NCBI GenBank assembly: GCA_030066655.1
Contig: JASJBE010000017.1
Location: forward strand, 1 to 58,992
Reading direction: 5' to 3'
From: Woeseiaceae bacterium
GTDB lineage: Bacteria > Pseudomonadota > Gammaproteobacteria > Steroidobacterales > Woeseiaceae
DNA length: 58,992 nt
Shown: piece by piece, positions 47,862 through 58,992 of the stretch
How positions within the stretch are numbered: the stretch's first letter is position 1
Layout of the letters: each line of letters starts with the position of its first letter
Notes under the pieces: model-generated
Database searches by the model: none
Seen by the model: the letters and a program-made list of their open reading frames with translations, nothing else
What the model was told of the DNA's origin: nothing
Made by a program: the position numbers and the translations under genes

Positions 47862-48003
47862 GGCAGCATGCTGAAGAGCCTCAGCCGGCGCGATCCTGCG
47901 TTGGTTTCCGGCTCAAGATGCTCGTGTACTGACGTGTACACTGCGCTTTTTCGCCGAAAGCCGCCTTGTCTCGCACTCGCCTGAGACTCTTCATCACGCT
48001 GCG
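47862..48003. repeat. Long palindromic intergenic element, copy B
   Basis: An imperfect palindrome of about 142 bp between gatB and hslO. The ends are GGCAGCATGCTGAAGAG and, on the other strand, CGCAGCGTGATGAAGAG. From GAAGAG inward the two arms are 57 bases each, line up without gaps, and meet at GTGTAC-ACGTCA-GTACAC. Read on the minus strand it matches copy A (29431-29574) through most of its length. Where A ends in GAACAA/TTGTTC, B ends in GAAGAG/CTCTTC, so changes in one arm are matched in the other. It starts one base after the gatB stop. Confidence 0.8.
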
Positions 48004-48065
48004 GACAGTGCTTGAAGTGCGTGCCGACGCACCTACATCCTAGCCTTGCTTAAACGAGACCCAGC

Positions 48066-48926
48066 ATGTCCGATCAGATCGTCCCATTCGTCTTCGAAAA
48101 CCTGCCGGTGCGCGGGTCTGTGATCCAGCTCGAGCGCTCCTGGCAGCGAATGATCGGCGAACACGACTACGCGCCTGTCGTCGTCGAGACGTTGGGGCAG
48201 GCGGCGGCCGCTACCGGCCTGATCGCGCACAGCCTGAAATTCGACGGCTCCGTCACGATGCAGATTCAGTCATCCGGCGAGTTGCGCATGCTCGTCATGC
48301 AGTGCACGAGCGAACTGGAGATGCGCGGTATGGCCGTGACCTCCGATACACACGAAGCACAGACGTTCGCCGGCCTGCTCGAAAAAGCGCATTGCGCGAT
48401 CACCGTCGACAACGGTGAGCGTCCGTACCAGGGCATAGTTGAGGTGTCGCCCGAGTCGCTGGTGGCAAGCCTCGAGAATTACTTCGGTCGTTCCGTCCAG
48501 GTGCCGAGCCTGCTGGCGTTGTTCGCCGACGGCAGCAAGGCCGGCGGCCTCCTGCTGCAGCAGATGCCGGGTCAGACCGGCCTGTCCGACGACGACTGGG
48601 CACGGCTGGGGTTCATTCTTGACACACTGACGTTCGAAGAGATGACCGACGACGAACCAATGCACCTGATCGGCAAGCTGTTCGCCGAGGACGACGTGCG
48701 CGTCTACGGTCCGCGGCCCGTCGCGTTCCACTGCCCCTGCAGCCGGACACGGGCCGAGGAAGTCTTAAAGATGCTCGGCGAGGACGACGCCGTCGATGCT
48801 GTCGAGACGCAGGGCGTCATTCGCGTGACCTGCGAGTACTGTGGCCGTGAGCGCGGTTTCGACGCGGTCGATGTCTCGAAGCTGTTTGCAGACAACGTCG
48901 TCGCCGGCAGTAAGAGCGTCCAGTAA
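48066..48926 (+). CDS. hslO: Redox-regulated chaperone Hsp33
   Basis: A holdase activated by oxidative unfolding. The 286-aa protein has the N-terminal Hsp33 domain (GDLGQAAAATGLIAHSLKF-like region near residue 45-60 and LLLQQMPGQ near 160) and a C-terminal zinc site of four cysteines, HCPCSRTR and CEYCGRERGFD, of the CxC-N(27-32)-CxxC type. It is separated from gatB by copy B of the palindrome and could be on its own promoter. Confidence 0.95.
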   Translation: MSDQIVPFVFENLPVRGSVIQLERSWQRMIGEHDYAPVVVETLGQAAAATGLIAHSLKFDGSVTMQIQSSGELRMLVMQCTSELEMRGMAVTSDTHEAQTFAGLLEKAHCAITVDNGERPYQGIVEVSPESLVASLENYFGRSVQVPSLLALFADGSKAGGLLLQQMPGQTGLSDDDWARLGFILDTLTFEEMTDDEPMHLIGKLFAEDDVRVYGPRPVAFHCPCSRTRAEEVLKMLGEDDAVDAVETQGVIRVTCEYCGRERGFDAVDVSKLFADNVVAGSKSVQ

Positions 48927-49000
48927 TACCCCCAACATCCCGTGAACAGACGTACGCGGTAGCTCGAAGCGCTGCGGCGTGCTACGCTGTGTATTCTTTT

Positions 49001-49027
49001 ATATAAAGAAATATTTATATCTTTATA
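49001..49027. promoter_or_regulatory. Probable operator of the SahR-like regulator
   Basis: An AT-rich palindrome in an otherwise GC-rich region: ATATAAA (49001-49007) and TTTATAT (49014-49020) are perfect inverted arms with a six-base spacer. A second, interlocked pair, TATAAAG (49002-49008) and CTTTATA (49021-49027), overlaps it. It ends 14 bases before the regulator ATG, so binding would block transcription or initiation of the regulator-metF-metH operon. Position and symmetry support autoregulation. Confidence 0.65.
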
Positions 49028-49040
49028 GAATGTTTAAGCG

Positions 49041-50817
<1,777 letters not shown>

Positions 50818-50819
50818 GC

Positions 50820-53800
50820 ATGGATATGAAGGACAGACAGAAAAGCCTCTTCCAGGCGCTTTCCGAGCGCATCGTCATGCTGGACGGTGCCATGGGCACG
50901 ATGATCCAGGGATTCGGCCTGACCGAGGAAGACTATCGTGGCCGTCGCTTTGCCGACTGGGAGAGTGATCTCAAGGGCAACAACGACCTGCTGACGCTGA
51001 CGCGACCCGACATCATCCGGGATATTCACAGCCAGTTCCTGGACGCCGGTGCGGACATCATCGAGACGAACACGTTCAACTCGAATGCGCCGTCGATGGC
51101 CGACTACGGCATGGAGAGCCTGGTCACCGAGCTGAACCTCGAAGCCGCCCGTCTCGCGCGCCAGTGCGCGGACGACGCGACGAGAAGCTCCGGCGTGCCG
51201 CGTTTCGTTGCGGGCGTGCTAGGCCCGACCAATCGGACCGCCTCTATTTCTCCGGACGTCAACGATCCCGGATTCCGCAACATCACGTTCGACGAGCTCG
51301 TGGCGACCTACTCGGCGGCCGCCAGCGCTTTGATCGACGGCGGCGCTGACTTCCTGATGGTCGAGACCATCTTCGACACGCTGAACGCCAAGGCCGCCAT
51401 CTTCGCCCTGCGTCGCGTAATGGCGGCGTCAGGCAACACGTTGCCGGTCATGATTTCGGGGACGATCACCGACGCGTCCGGTCGTACGCTGTCCGGGCAG
51501 ACCACGGAGGCCTTCTGGAACTCGGTCCGTCATGCAGAGCCCTTCATGGTCGGGCTTAATTGCGCGCTGGGCGCGTCCGAATTGCGGCCCTATGTCGCGG
51601 AACTGTCACGCGTCGCCGATACGCGCGTCAGTGCACATCCGAACGCCGGGTTACCTAATGAGTTCGGCGAGTACGACGAGACGCCCGAACAGATGGCCAC
51701 CGTGATCCGCGAATTCGCCGAGAGCGGATTCGTCAACCTCGTCGGCGGTTGTTGCGGGACCACGCCCGAGCACATCCGTGCGATGAAAGACGCGGTCGAA
51801 GGCCTTGCGACCCGCAAGACGCCGGAGCTGCCAACACGCTGCAGACTGTCCGGGCTCGAGCCCTTGAACATCGGGCCCGACGATCTATTCGTGAACGTCG
51901 GCGAGCGCTGCAACGTCACCGGGTCTGCCCGGTTCCGCAAACTGATCGAGGCGGATAACTACGCCGAGGCCGTCGACGTCGCCCGCACCCAGGTCGAAGA
52001 CGGTGCGCAAATCATCGACGTCAACATGGACGAGGGCATGCTCGACTCAGAGGCGGCGATGCAGACCTTCATGCACCTGATCGCCTCCGAGCCCGACGTC
52101 GCCAGGCTGCCGATCATGATCGATTCGTCCAAATGGAGCGTCATCGAGACCGGTCTTCGTTGTGTCCAGGGTAAGGCCGTCGTCAATTCGATCAGCTTAA
52201 AGGAGGGCGAGGAAGCCTTCATCGAACAGGCGACGCTGGTGCGCGACTACGGCGCGGCCGTTATCGTCATGGCGTTTGACGAGCAGGGCCAGGCGGACAC
52301 CGTCGAGCGCAAAGTCGCGATCTGTGAACGCTCGTACAAAATACTGACCGAGCAGGTCGGCATGGATCCGGCCGACATTATCTTCGACCCGAATATCTTC
52401 GCGATTGCGACCGGTATCGAGGAGCACGCGGCCTACGGCATCGATTTCATCGAGGCGACGCGGGAGATCAAGGACAGGCTGCCGCACGCGATGGTCTCCG
52501 GTGGCGTCAGCAACGTGTCGTTCTCATTCCGCGGCAACAATGTCGTGCGTGAGGCCATTCACTCGGTGTTCCTCTATCACGCGATCCGTGCCGGCATGGA
52601 CATGGGCATCGTCAATGCCGGGCAGCTCGCGATCTACGAAGACCTGCCGACAGAGTTGCGCGACGCGGTCGAGGACGTCGTTCTGAACCGACGCGAGGAC
52701 GGCACGGAAAACCTGCTGGAACTCGCCGAGCGGTATCGCGACCACGCGTCCAGTCGAGAGGCGAAGGTGCGCGACATCGAGTGGCGTTCATACCCGGTCG
52801 ACAGGCGCCTCGAGCATGCGCTGGTCAATGGTGTTGACGAGTTCGTTATCGAAGACACCGAGGAGGCGCGACAGGGAACAAATCGTCCGCTCGACGTCAT
52901 CGAGGGTCCCTTGATGGCCGGCATGAATGTCGTCGGTGACCTGTTTGGTGCGGGCAAGATGTTCCTGCCGCAGGTGGTAAAATCGGCGCGCGTCATGAAG
53001 AAGGCGGTCGGCCACCTGGTGCCCTTCATCGAAGCGGAAAAGGAAGGCGATCGAAGCTCGAACGGCAAGATCGTCCTGGCCACCGTCAAAGGTGACGTTC
53101 ACGACATCGGCAAGAACATCGTTGGCGTCGTGCTGCAGTGCAACAACTTCGAAGTCGTTGATCTCGGCGTCATGGTCAGCTGCGAGAAGATTCTCGACGC
53201 TGCCCGGCGTGAAGATGCGCAGATGATCGGACTGTCGGGGCTGATCACGCCGTCGCTGGATGAGATGGTGCACGTTGCCTCCGAGATGCAGCGACTCGAT
53301 TTCGACCTGCCGCTCCTGATCGGCGGCGCCACCACGTCGCCCGCGCATACGGCGGTCAAGATCGAGCCGAGGTATACGGGCCCGGTCGTCTACGTCAAGG
53401 ACGCGTCGCGGTCGGTCGGCGTTGCACAGTCGCTGATCGAGGAATCCACGCGCGACGCTTTCGTCGAGAAAACGCGGCTGGAGCATCAACGCCGACGTGA
53501 ACAGCACGCCGGCAAGCAGCGGCTGGGGCCACAGATCGGTCTCGCCGAGGCGCGACGCCGGCGCCACGATATCGACTGGGCCAGCTACACACCGCCGACG
53601 CCGCAATTTACGGGCCAGCGCATCATTGACGACCTGGACCTGAACGTCCTGCGCGACTACATCGACTGGATGCCGTTCTTCAACGCCTGGGAGTTCCACG
53701 GCAAATACCCGGCGATCCTGACCGACAGCGTCGTCGGCGAGGCCGCGAGCGCATTGTTCGACGACGCGACGAAGATGCTCGATCGCCTGATCGACGAACA

Positions 53801-54533
53801 GTGGCTGAAGGCCAGGGGCGTGTTCGGTTTCTTCCCGGCGCAGTCTGACGGGCTCGACGACGTATTGCTGTACCGGGATGAGGATCGCAGTGAGCTTGCG
53901 GTTCGGCTGTGCCAGCTGCGCCAGCAGCGCGCCAAACCCGACGGTCACGCGCAGCACTGCCTGTCCGACTATGTCGCCCCCGCCGGCACGCCGGACTACG
54001 TTGGCGCGTTCGCGGTAACGGCCGGCATCGGTATCGACGAGCACGTCGCTCGATTCGAGGCGGAGCACGATGACTACAGTGCGATCCTGTTGAAGGCACT
54101 GGCCGATCGACTGGCCGAAGCCTTCGCGGAGTATCTGCACGAGCAGGTACGACGCGACCACTGGGGCTACGTGCCGGATGAGGAGCTCGATAACGAGGCG
54201 TTGATCGCCGAGCAATACAGCGGCATCCGGCCCGCACCCGGCTACCCGGCGTGCCCGGATCACACGGAGAAGGCCAAGCTCTGGTCCCTGCTCGACGTCG
54301 AAGCCAGCATCGGGCTCAGGCTGACCGAGTCTTTCGCAATGTTCCCGACTGCGGCGGTCAGTGGCTTCTATTTCTCGCATCCGGACGCACGCTATTTCGC
54401 TGTCGGCAAGATAGACCGTGAGCAACTCGAGTCGTACGCGGAACGCAAGGCAATGAGCGTGGTCGAAGCAGAACGATGGCTTGCTCCGAACCTGGGCTAT
54501 GACCCGAATACCGATAAGGCTGACGCTGCTTAG
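50820..54533 (+). CDS. metH: Cobalamin-dependent methionine synthase
   Basis: A 1237-aa four-module enzyme. The homocysteine domain has zinc ligands in [10 protein letters not shown] (C247) and [11 protein letters not shown] (about C311-C312). The pterin domain (about 350-640) follows with [13 protein letters not shown] and [10 protein letters not shown]. The cobalamin domain has the lower-ligand His near 760 in [10 protein letters not shown] and [12 protein letters not shown]. The C-terminal reactivation domain (about 900-1230) includes [15 protein letters not shown] 50820 is used; an in-frame TTG at 50814 overlaps the metF TGA and could also serve. MetF supplies its methyl donor. Confidence 0.97.
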   Translation: MDMKDRQKSLFQALSERIVMLDGAMGTMIQGFGLTEEDYRGRRFADWESDLKGNNDLLTLTRPDIIRDIHSQFLDAGADIIETNTFNSNAPSMADYGMESLVTELNLEAARLARQCADDATRSSGVPRFVAGVLGPTNRTASISPDVNDPGFRNITFDELVATYSAAASALIDGGADFLMVETIFDTLNAKAAIFALRRVMAASGNTLPVMISGTITDASGRTLSGQTTEAFWNSVRHAEPFMVGLNCALGASELRPYVAELSRVADTRVSAHPNAGLPNEFGEYDETPEQMATVIREFAESGFVNLVGGCCGTTPEHIRAMKDAVEGLATRKTPELPTRCRLSGLEPLNIGPDDLFVNVGERCNVTGSARFRKLIEADNYAEAVDVARTQVEDGAQIIDVNMDEGMLDSEAAMQTFMHLIASEPDVARLPIMIDSSKWSVIETGLRCVQGKAVVNSISLKEGEEAFIEQATLVRDYGAAVIVMAFDEQGQADTVERKVAICERSYKILTEQVGMDPADIIFDPNIFAIATGIEEHAAYGIDFIEATREIKDRLPHAMVSGGVSNVSFSFRGNNVVREAIHSVFLYHAIRAGMDMGIVNAGQLAIYEDLPTELRDAVEDVVLNRREDGTENLLELAERYRDHASSREAKVRDIEWRSYPVDRRLEHALVNGVDEFVIEDTEEARQGTNRPLDVIEGPLMAGMNVVGDLFGAGKMFLPQVVKSARVMKKAVGHLVPFIEAEKEGDRSSNGKIVLATVKGDVHDIGKNIVGVVLQCNNFEVVDLGVMVSCEKILDAARREDAQMIGLSGLITPSLDEMVHVASEMQRLDFDLPLLIGGATTSPAHTAVKIEPRYTGPVVYVKDASRSVGVAQSLIEESTRDAFVEKTRLEHQRRREQHAGKQRLGPQIGLAEARRRRHDIDWASYTPPTPQFTGQRIIDDLDLNVLRDYIDWMPFFNAWEFHGKYPAILTDSVVGEAASALFDDATKMLDRLIDEQWLKARGVFGFFPAQSDGLDDVLLYRDEDRSELAVRLCQLRQQRAKPDGHAQHCLSDYVAPAGTPDYVGAFAVTAGIGIDEHVARFEAEHDDYSAILLKALADRLAEAFAEYLHEQVRRDHWGYVPDEELDNEALIAEQYSGIRPAPGYPACPDHTEKAKLWSLLDVEASIGLRLTESFAMFPTAAVSGFYFSHPDARYFAVGKIDREQLESYAERKAMSVVEAERWLAPNLGYDPNTDKADAA

Positions 54534-55755
54534 CGTTTTCCTGCTGGTGAGCTTTCAGGCTCACGCGGACGGCTACCTGACGGCGCGCGCCAAGCTGGTC
54601 GAGGCTTACCAGGCCGGCGACTTCGCCGCCATGCAACGAGCGGCTCGCGAATCGCTCGACGCCCGGCCCGACTACCCGGGCGCGCTCTTTAATCTCGCGC
54701 TGGCACAGACGCTCGACGGTGACACGACGGCCGCACTCGCGACGCTGACACATGTGACTGCACTGAAAGTCGACCTGGGTATCGACAGCAATGCCGCTTT
54801 TGCGCCACTCCATGAACTGGACGGTTGGCAGGCGTTGGCCGCCGCTGTCGCGACGTTGCGAGAACCGGTGGGTTCCGCCGATGTTGCCTGGCGAGGGAGT
54901 GACGGCCATTTTGTGCCCGAGGGCATCGCGGTCGATGGCGACGCGGTCTACCTCGGCAGTATCCGAAACGGAAGCATCGTGCGCATCGACAATGAGGACT
55001 CGCGCACCGTGCTCGAGTCAGGCCTGGACAGTGTCGGCAGCATATTCGGGATGCGACTCTACGACGACGTCCTTTTCTTCGTGACAACCGCAACCGAACA
55101 GTTAGCCGGCGATGCCGGGTTTACCGGGAGCCGACTGTGCAGCATCGAACTGGATTCCCCGGAGCCGGTCTGCGCTGAGCTGCCTCCGAGGGGCGATGCC
55201 CGGCAGACGCTCGGCGACTTTGTCGATATCGACGGGCTCGTCTACGCATCAGACCAGGCGGATGGCCCGGTCTACGTCTACGACCCTGCAAAGGAACAAT
55301 GGGCCACCGTGGTTGAGAAGGGTGAGTTCGTCTCGCCACAGGGCCTGGTGGCGGATGCGTCCGGAGAGCACCTGTATGTCGCCGACTACCGGGGCGGTAT
55401 CTATCGCGTACGCCTTGACGGCTACGCGGCGCCGGAACAAGTCGAAGCGGCGGCCAGCCTGTATGGCATCGACGGCTTGTATCGCTGCGGCGACTGGCTT
55501 GTCGCCGTCCAGAACGGGATCACGCCACATCGTGTCTCGGCGCATCGACTCGGTGGCGACGGGCTGACGGTCGTGGAGTCGCGCATCCTGCTGATGAACC
55601 ACCGCGATTTCGACGAACCCAACCTGGGCCAGGTGGTCGGCGACGAGTTCTACGTCGTCGCCAACAGCCACTGGAATCGTTTCGACCGGGAAAATAACCT
55701 GCCTGAAGGCCTGAGCGGCCCGATCGTTCTGAAGCTTAAACTGCCGTCAGACTGA
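54499..55755 (+). CDS. Secreted NHL/SMP-30-like beta-propeller with a TPR-like N-terminus
   Basis: A 418-aa protein with a signal peptide ([16 protein letters not shown]). A helical repeat region with a TPR-like feel ([21 protein letters not shown], about 45-90) is followed by a six-bladed-propeller-like region (about 120-415) with repeated [38 protein letters not shown] and similar blades, as in SMP-30/NHL proteins. No enzyme can be named. The ATG at 54499 lies inside the metH 3' end, a 35-bp overlap, so it is probably the distal gene of the metH operon. It converges with ppiB 1 bp away. Confidence 0.75.
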   Translation: MTRIPIRLTLLSVFLLVSFQAHADGYLTARAKLVEAYQAGDFAAMQRAARESLDARPDYPGALFNLALAQTLDGDTTAALATLTHVTALKVDLGIDSNAAFAPLHELDGWQALAAAVATLREPVGSADVAWRGSDGHFVPEGIAVDGDAVYLGSIRNGSIVRIDNEDSRTVLESGLDSVGSIFGMRLYDDVLFFVTTATEQLAGDAGFTGSRLCSIELDSPEPVCAELPPRGDARQTLGDFVDIDGLVYASDQADGPVYVYDPAKEQWATVVEKGEFVSPQGLVADASGEHLYVADYRGGIYRVRLDGYAAPEQVEAAASLYGIDGLYRCGDWLVAVQNGITPHRVSAHRLGGDGLTVVESRILLMNHRDFDEPNLGQVVGDEFYVVANSHWNRFDRENNLPEGLSGPIVLKLKLPSD

Positions 55756-55756
55756 A

Positions 55757-56242
55757 TTATTCGTCGATCGTGACTTCGACAATCGTGACGGTTTCCGTCG
55801 GGACATCCTGGTGGAAGCCGCTGCTGCCCGTCGGGACCGCTGCAATCGCATCCACGACGTCCATACCGTCGGTGACTTTGCCGAACACGGCGTAGCCGAA
55901 GTCGCGGCCGCCGTGATCGAGGAAGCCGTTGTCCTTCAGGTTGATGAAGAACTGCGACGTCGCGCTGTTGATGTCGGCCGTCCGCGCCATCGCGAGCGTG
56001 CCACGCAGGTTCTTTTCGCCGTTGTCGGCCTCGTTCTTGATCGGCCCGCGCGTCTTCTTGGACTGCATGTCCGCATCCATACCGCCGCCCTGGATCATGA
56101 AATTCGGGATGACGCGATGGAAGATGGTTCCGTTGAAGAAGCCATCGGTGATGTACTGGCGGAAGTTCTCGGCGGAGATCGGTGCTTTTTCGTCGAAGAG
56201 CTCGACTTTGATGTCGCCGTGATTGGTCTTGATCGTGATCAT
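55757..56242 (-). CDS. ppiB: Peptidyl-prolyl cis-trans isomerase, cyclophilin type
   Basis: A 161-aa cytoplasmic cyclophilin (no signal peptide) with [35 protein letters not shown] and [14 protein letters not shown], the residues lining the proline pocket. It resembles E. coli PpiB. It is followed on the same strand by no other gene and preceded by prmC with a 63-bp gap. Confidence 0.95.
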   Translation of the reverse strand: MITIKTNHGDIKVELFDEKAPISAENFRQYITDGFFNGTIFHRVIPNFMIQGGGMDADMQSKKTRGPIKNEADNGEKNLRGTLAMARTADINSATSQFFINLKDNGFLDHGGRDFGYAVFGKVTDGMDVVDAIAAVPTGSSGFHQDVPTETVTIVEVTIDE

Positions 56243-56305
56243 TGCTGCCTGACTTTAAGTGTAGGAAAGCGCCGCTTTTTAACACATGCGCCGTCGTCCT
56301 GCATG

Positions 56306-57136
56306 TTATGCGCGGACGCCGCCCGTCACCCGGGGCTGTCCTGAATGATCTCTCCACGTCCTGACGTCCCGCCAGCCGGAAGCCACGAGTAGCTGCTGCA
56401 CGGCGTCGCCCTGGTCGAATCCATGCTCGAGCAGCAGCTTACCTTCCGCAACCAGGATACCGGGAGCTTCAATGGCCAGCCGGCGGATGTCATCCAGGCC
56501 TTCCGGGCCGCTCTCGAGCGCGCCGCTCGGCTCGTAGGCAAGCGTTGCCAGCGCCTCGTCGCCGCTTGCGACGTAGGGCGGGTTGGACACGACGAGATCG
56601 AATCGCCGGCCCGAGAGCGCGCCTGTCCAGTCGCTTAACAGGAACTCGACGTTGGATAATCCGAGGCGCTGCGCGTTGTCCCTGGCAACCGTCAGCGTGT
56701 CCGGGTTGATGTCGGTTGCCGTCACGGAGCATGCGGGCCGCTCTTTCGCGATCGACAGGGCAATCGCGCCGGATCCGGTGCCGAGATCGGCGATGCGGGA
56801 AAAACCGTGCGCGTCGATGACATCCAGCGCGATTTCGACCAGCCTTTCGGTGTCCGGCCGCGGAATCAGCGTGTCACGCGTCACGGTCAGCGACAGCGAC
56901 CAGAATTCTCGTTCGCCGACAATATAGGCGATGGGTTCGCCGGCGGCTCGGCGCGCGAGCAGAGCGTCGAATGCCTGCCGGGCATCGTCGGCGACGTGCT
57001 CATCGCTGCGCGAGAAAAGGAAAGCCCGAGTCTTGCCCAGGGCATGCGCAAGCAGGACTTCCGCATCGAGGCGCGCGCTGTCACTGACCGGCTCGAGGGC
57101 CGCTGCTGCGCTCTGTATCAGGTCCTGTATCGTCAC
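56306..57136 (-). CDS. prmC: Release factor glutamine methyltransferase
   Basis: N5-methylates the GGQ glutamine of RF1 and RF2. The SAM motif is ADLGTGSGAIALSIAKERP and the catalytic NPPY lies in LVVSNPPYVASGDEAL; the N-terminal helical RF-binding domain is present. The GTG at 57136 (VTIQDLIQSAAAAL) gives 276 aa, the usual length; the frame is open to 57181 without similarity. It is divergent from the CBS gene. Confidence 0.94.
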   Translation of the reverse strand: MTIQDLIQSAAAALEPVSDSARLDAEVLLAHALGKTRAFLFSRSDEHVADDARQAFDALLARRAAGEPIAYIVGEREFWSLSLTVTRDTLIPRPDTERLVEIALDVIDAHGFSRIADLGTGSGAIALSIAKERPACSVTATDINPDTLTVARDNAQRLGLSNVEFLLSDWTGALSGRRFDLVVSNPPYVASGDEALATLAYEPSGALESGPEGLDDIRRLAIEAPGILVAEGKLLLEHGFDQGDAVQQLLVASGWRDVRTWRDHSGQPRVTGGVRA

Positions 57137-57210
57137 GGGCTGTCGGTCGGGGTGGTGGGGTTGAGCTCGCTTCGCGTACACTCGCGACCTCGGGATTCAT
57201 GGTAAGCCCC

Positions 57211-58581
57211 ATGCACATCTATTCCAATATCCTCGACATGGTCGGCAAGACGCCGATGCTCGAAGTGACCCGGATCGACACCGGTCCCTGCCAGCTGTTC
57301 CTGAAACTGGAGCTGATGAATCCCGGTGGTTCGATCAAGGATCGGATCGGCATCTCGATGATCGAGGAGGCCGAAAAGCGCGGCGACATCAAGCCGGGCG
57401 ATACGATCGTTGAAGCGACGGCGGGCAACACGGGACTGGGACTTGCGCTAGTTGCCGCCGCCAAGGGTTACCAGCTAATCCTCGTGCTGCCCGACAAGAT
57501 GAGCCAGGAGAAGATCTTCAACCTGCGCGCGATGGGCGCCGAGGTGGTGCTGACGCGGTCCGACGTGGCAAAGGGTCACCCGGAGTATTACCAGGACCTG
57601 GGGCGCAGCATTGCCGACGAGCAGGGCGCGTACTTCATCAACCAGTTCGGCAACCCAGACAACCCGCTGGCCCATGAACAGACGACCGGGCCCGAGATCA
57701 TCGAACAGATGGGCTCAGACCTCGACGCCATCGTGCTGGGTGTCGGCTCCAGTGGCACCGTGGCCGGCCTGAGCCGCTACCTGAAGGCTCACGCGCCCGG
57801 CGTCAAACTGATCCTCGCTGACCCGGAAGGCTCGATACTCGCCGATTACATCAACGAAGGCGAACTGCACGAGGCCGGTGGCAGCTGGCTTGTCGAAGGC
57901 ATCGGTGAAGACTTCATCCCGTCGATCGCCGACTTCGGCCAGGTCGATCGCGCGTATTCGATTTCTGACGCCGAGTCGTTCGACGCGGCGCGTACGTTGT
58001 TGCGCCGGGAAGGACTGCTGGCCGGTTCGTCATCGGGCACGCTGCTCGCTGCGGCGCTCAAGTACTGCCACGAGCAGACCGAGCCGAAAAAGGTCGTCGC
58101 GTTTGCCTGCGATACCGGCAACAAGTACTTATCGAAGTTGTACAACGATTTCTGGATGGAGGACCAGGGCTTCATCGAGCGCGAACAATTCGGTGACCTG
58201 CGTGACCTGATCGGCCGCCTGCACGATCAGCGCGCGACGATTACCGTCGGACCGACCGACGCGCTGACAACCGCGCACAATCGACTGCGCAACGCCGGCT
58301 TCTCGCAGCTGCCGGTCATGGACGAGGGCAGGCTGGTCGGTGTCGTCACCGAGGATGCGATCATCCAGTATGTCTTCGGCAAGCCGGAGTTGATGAACGG
58401 CCCGGTCGAGGATGCGATGGAGAGTGCTTTCATCAAGCTCGACAAAGACACGAGCATCAATAACCTCGTGGCGATGCTGGGCGTGCAGCCCTACGCCGCG
58501 ATCATGCAGGGCGATGAATTCCTCGGGCTGATCACCCGCTCGGACGTCCTGAACTACCTGCGGCGCCAGATGAGCCCCTGA
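57211..58581 (+). CDS. Cystathionine beta-synthase
   Basis: A PLP enzyme condensing serine and homocysteine to cystathionine. It has the PLP lysine K43 in NPGGSIKDRIG, EATAGNTGLGLAL and the GVGSSGTVAGLSRYL phosphate loop, then two C-terminal CBS domains (about 335-395 and 400-455: LPVMDEGRLVGVVTEDAI, GDEFLGLITRSDVLNYL). The heme-binding N-terminus of animal CBS is absent. It takes the homocysteine that MetH otherwise remethylates, and the next gene completes the pathway to cysteine. An ATG four codons earlier (57199) is also possible. Confidence 0.93.
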   Translation: MHIYSNILDMVGKTPMLEVTRIDTGPCQLFLKLELMNPGGSIKDRIGISMIEEAEKRGDIKPGDTIVEATAGNTGLGLALVAAAKGYQLILVLPDKMSQEKIFNLRAMGAEVVLTRSDVAKGHPEYYQDLGRSIADEQGAYFINQFGNPDNPLAHEQTTGPEIIEQMGSDLDAIVLGVGSSGTVAGLSRYLKAHAPGVKLILADPEGSILADYINEGELHEAGGSWLVEGIGEDFIPSIADFGQVDRAYSISDAESFDAARTLLRREGLLAGSSSGTLLAAALKYCHEQTEPKKVVAFACDTGNKYLSKLYNDFWMEDQGFIEREQFGDLRDLIGRLHDQRATITVGPTDALTTAHNRLRNAGFSQLPVMDEGRLVGVVTEDAIIQYVFGKPELMNGPVEDAMESAFIKLDKDTSINNLVAMLGVQPYAAIMQGDEFLGLITRSDVLNYLRRQMSP

Positions 58582-58594
58582 AAAAGAGCCGACC

Positions 58595-58992
58595 ATGAAA
58601 AAGAACGCCTTCGCGACACGAACAATACACGCCGGTCAGTCGCCGGACCCGTCGACCGGCGCGATCATGCCGCCGATTTACGCGACGTCGACCTACGTGC
58701 AGTCGAGTCCCGGCGTGCACCAGGGCTATGAGTACTCGAGGACACAGAATCCGACGAGGATGGCGTGGGAACGCTGCATTGCTGACCTGGAATCGGCGAC
58801 GCACGGCTTTGCGTTTGCCTCCGGCATGGCGGCGACCGCGACAATACTCGAACTGATCGACTCGGGCAGTCACGTCATCGCGATGGACGACCTGTACGGG
58901 GGTACCCGGCGGCTGTTCCACGGCGTCAGGGAGCGATCGGCCAACCTCGAATTCAGTTTCGTGGACATGACGGACATCTCGGCGATAGAGGA
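58595..58992 (+). CDS. Cystathionine gamma-lyase-type PLP enzyme, N-terminal part
   Basis: The first 132 codons of a Cys/Met-metabolism PLP enzyme that runs off the window. It shows FATRTIHAGQSPDPSTGAIM, PPIYATSTYVQSSPG, GYEYSRTQNPTRMAWERCIA and FAFASGMAATATILEL, all typical of the MetB/CGL/MetC group. Placed 13 bp after cystathionine beta-synthase, cystathionine gamma-lyase (reverse transsulfuration) is the most likely activity, but gamma-synthase or beta-lyase cannot be separated from this part alone. Confidence 0.88.
   Translation, partial: MKKNAFATRTIHAGQSPDPSTGAIMPPIYATSTYVQSSPGVHQGYEYSRTQNPTRMAWERCIADLESATHGFAFASGMAATATILELIDSGSHVIAMDDLYGGTRRLFHGVRERSANLEFSFVDMTDISAIE

Noticed and set aside
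52788..54425. 545-codon open frame antisense to metH
   Set aside because: Long antisense frames are expected in GC-rich genes; metH is unmistakable on the plus strand and the antisense product has no recognisable domain.
56243..56305. Imperfect hairpin between prmC and ppiB as a terminator
   Set aside because: TAACATGC and GCATGTGTTA can pair imperfectly, but there is no U-tract on the minus strand, so it is not called.

Overview
The window is a gene-dense stretch of a GC-rich gammaproteobacterial chromosome with no sign of prophage, integrated plasmid, insertion sequence, CRISPR array or defence island. The assignment rests on several gene orders typical of the class: zapB-like/zapA/6S RNA/fau next to UPF0149-pepP-ubiH-ubiI; lptD-surA-pdxA-rsmA-apaG-apaH; mreBCD-mrdA-rodA-mltB-rlpA-dacA-ybeD(DUF493)-lipB; and gatCAB. 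The inactive-transglutaminase/ATP-grasp pair and the kynurenine genes would fit a marine lineage near Chromatiales or Woeseiales, but that finer placement is a guess.

Layout. 1-1.75 kb: the start of a lysine-rich protein gene, then (minus strand) a cell-division operon with a candidate 6S RNA and the folate salvage enzyme Fau. 1.8-8.6 kb (plus): UPF0149 protein, PepP, the ubiquinone hydroxylases UbiH and UbiI, and a membrane transglutaminase-like protein paired with an ATP-grasp ligase. 8.7-10.7 kb (minus): a small membrane protein and a DUF885 protein that has lost two motif residues. 10.8-16 kb (plus): a tandem glycine riboswitch with terminator in front of gcvT-gcvH-gcvPA-tpx-gcvPB. 16-21 kb: a large DEG7/Nma111-like double-protease-domain protein and, on the other strand, a YyaL/SSP411-type protein. 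21-23.2 kb (plus): lgt-thyA-folA.

23.2-33.1 kb (minus): one long run from lptD through surA, pdxA, rsmA, apaG and apaH into three kynurenine-pathway genes (3-hydroxyanthranilate dioxygenase, kynureninase, kynurenine 3-monooxygenase), so an envelope/ribosome/Ap4A operon appears to be extended with de novo NAD or tryptophan-degradation genes. 33.1-34.8 kb (plus): the AmgK-MurU cell-wall recycling pair. 34.8-44.5 kb (minus): the complete elongasome and lipoyl/DacA block. 44.65-48.9 kb (plus): gatCAB and the redox chaperone Hsp33. 49-58.99 kb: a sulfur amino-acid region with a SahR-like ArsR/methyltransferase regulator and its probable operator, metF, metH, a beta-propeller protein, ppiB and prmC on the other strand, then cystathionine beta-synthase and the start of a cystathionine gamma-lyase-type gene.

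The most unusual non-coding signal is a set of three long, imperfectly palindromic intergenic elements. Two (29431-29574 and 47862-48003) are clear copies of one family in opposite orientation, and their outer stem bases differ in a compensating way. The third (41819-41989) has the same general plan but a different sequence. All three lie directly against stop codons of housekeeping genes, and two sit inside long operons. Other points of interest are a Tpx without the usual resolving cysteine, a DUF885 protein with RQxxPGHH in place of HExxPGHH, a possibly leaderless zapB-like gene, overlapping divergent mreB/gatC promoters, and repeated use of TTGA start/stop overlaps.
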